In this document: piece by piece, positions 63,848 to 64,000 of the stretch
How positions within the stretch are numbered: the stretch's first letter is position 1
Layout of the letters: each line of letters starts with the position of its first letter
From: Gordonia crocea
Lineage (GTDB): Bacteria; Actinomycetota; Actinomycetes; Mycobacteriales; Mycobacteriaceae
Reading direction: 5' to 3'
Assembly: GCF_009932435.1 (NCBI RefSeq)
Contig: NZ_BJOU01000001.1
Span: 1,426,001 to 1,490,000, forward strand
Length of the DNA stretch: 64,000 nucleotides
Program-made: the position numbers and the translations under genes
Notes under the pieces: generated by a model
The model's input: only the letters and a program-made list of their open reading frames with translations
Told to the model about the DNA's origin: nothing
Database searches by the model: none

Positions 63848-64000
63848 ATGACCGCGACCGACTCGGGACCGCAGGCAAGCACCGACGTCGACTTCCGGAT
63901 GCACGTGGTGGCGGAATCGACCCGCTTGTTCGCCGCGCAGGGCTATGACGCGACGACGGTCGACGAGGTGGCCCACGCGGCCGGTACGTCGCGCCGGACG
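63848..64000 (+). CDS. TetR-family regulator (C-terminus outside window)
   Basis: Only the first 51 residues are present, MTATDSGPQASTDVDFRMHV followed by VAESTRLFAAQGYDATTVDEVAHAAGTSRRT at the edge. This is the N-terminal helix-turn-helix of a TetR repressor up to the recognition helix. The ATG at 63848 is the natural start. It is divergent from the F420-type/dienelactone hydrolase pair, with an 87-base gap that may hold its operator. The ligand is unknown. Confidence 0.85.
   Translation, partial: MTATDSGPQASTDVDFRMHVVAESTRLFAAQGYDATTVDEVAHAAGTSRRT

Overview
The window is about 70% G+C, almost fully coding and rich in GTG starts. Gene content and order match the chromosome of a mycolic-acid actinomycete (order Mycobacteriales). 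I read it as Gordonia or a close relative, but the genus is inference. From the recalled M. tuberculosis map, the window is a gapped, collinear version of deoD - gamma-glutamylcyclotransferase - lpdA - glpD2 - nei2 - lhr - accA3 - sufE - sseA - maf - accE5 - accD5 - birA - PH-domain protein - purK - purE. Accessory genes are inserted between the conserved blocks.

Layout. 1-4.9 kb: purine nucleoside phosphorylase (partial), a crotonase, a gamma-glutamylcyclotransferase, the LpdA flavoprotein, an ACT-domain protein and an ArsR/SRPBCC pair. 4.97-7.2 kb: a lower-GC patch with a DUF3558-like lipoprotein, a small EspC/WXG-like protein and a proline-rich PPE-like protein, suggesting type VII secretion substrates. 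7.2-13.2 kb: glycerol use (glpK, glpD) around an MMPL exporter. 13.2-19.1 kb: DNA repair (nei2, lhr). 19.2-20.9 kb: a cobalamin riboswitch followed by cbtB, cbtA and a degenerate histidine-phosphatase homologue. 20.9-27.6 kb: globin-like, SDR, beta-lactamase-fold hydrolase, acyl-CoA dehydrogenase, and an EthA-like Baeyer-Villiger monooxygenase divergent from a PucR-type regulator.

28.1-30.9 kb is the most interesting region. It is a compact minus-strand lasso-peptide cluster in the order fused RRE-protease (B), cyclase (C), then a 56-codon precursor (A). The predicted core is unusually long (36 residues), and no exporter gene lies nearby. 31.0-31.9 kb: two arrays of the same 21-bp repeat in opposite orientation flank an HTH-DUF3887 gene. 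31.9-40.4 kb: the methylcitrate cycle, with prpR divergent from prpD-prpB-prpC, ending in pyc (pyruvate carboxylase), whose stop codon is followed by a 24-bp tandem repeat. 41.2-43.8 kb: B12-independent metE behind a second cobalamin riboswitch. The two riboswitches together tie cobalt uptake and methionine synthesis to B12 status.

46.3-54.8 kb: acyl-CoA carboxylase genes accA3, accE5, accD5 and the biotin ligase birA, interleaved with sulfur-transfer genes (sseA, sufE), maf and a condensation-domain acyltransferase. 54.8-64 kb: membrane proteins, a PH-domain protein translationally coupled to a two-component system, gtrA, purK-purE, an SMP-30-like protein, a TM2 protein, a GNAT, a dienelactone hydrolase, an F420-type nitroreductase-family protein, and the start of a TetR regulator. 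No rRNA, tRNA, IS element or CRISPR array was seen.
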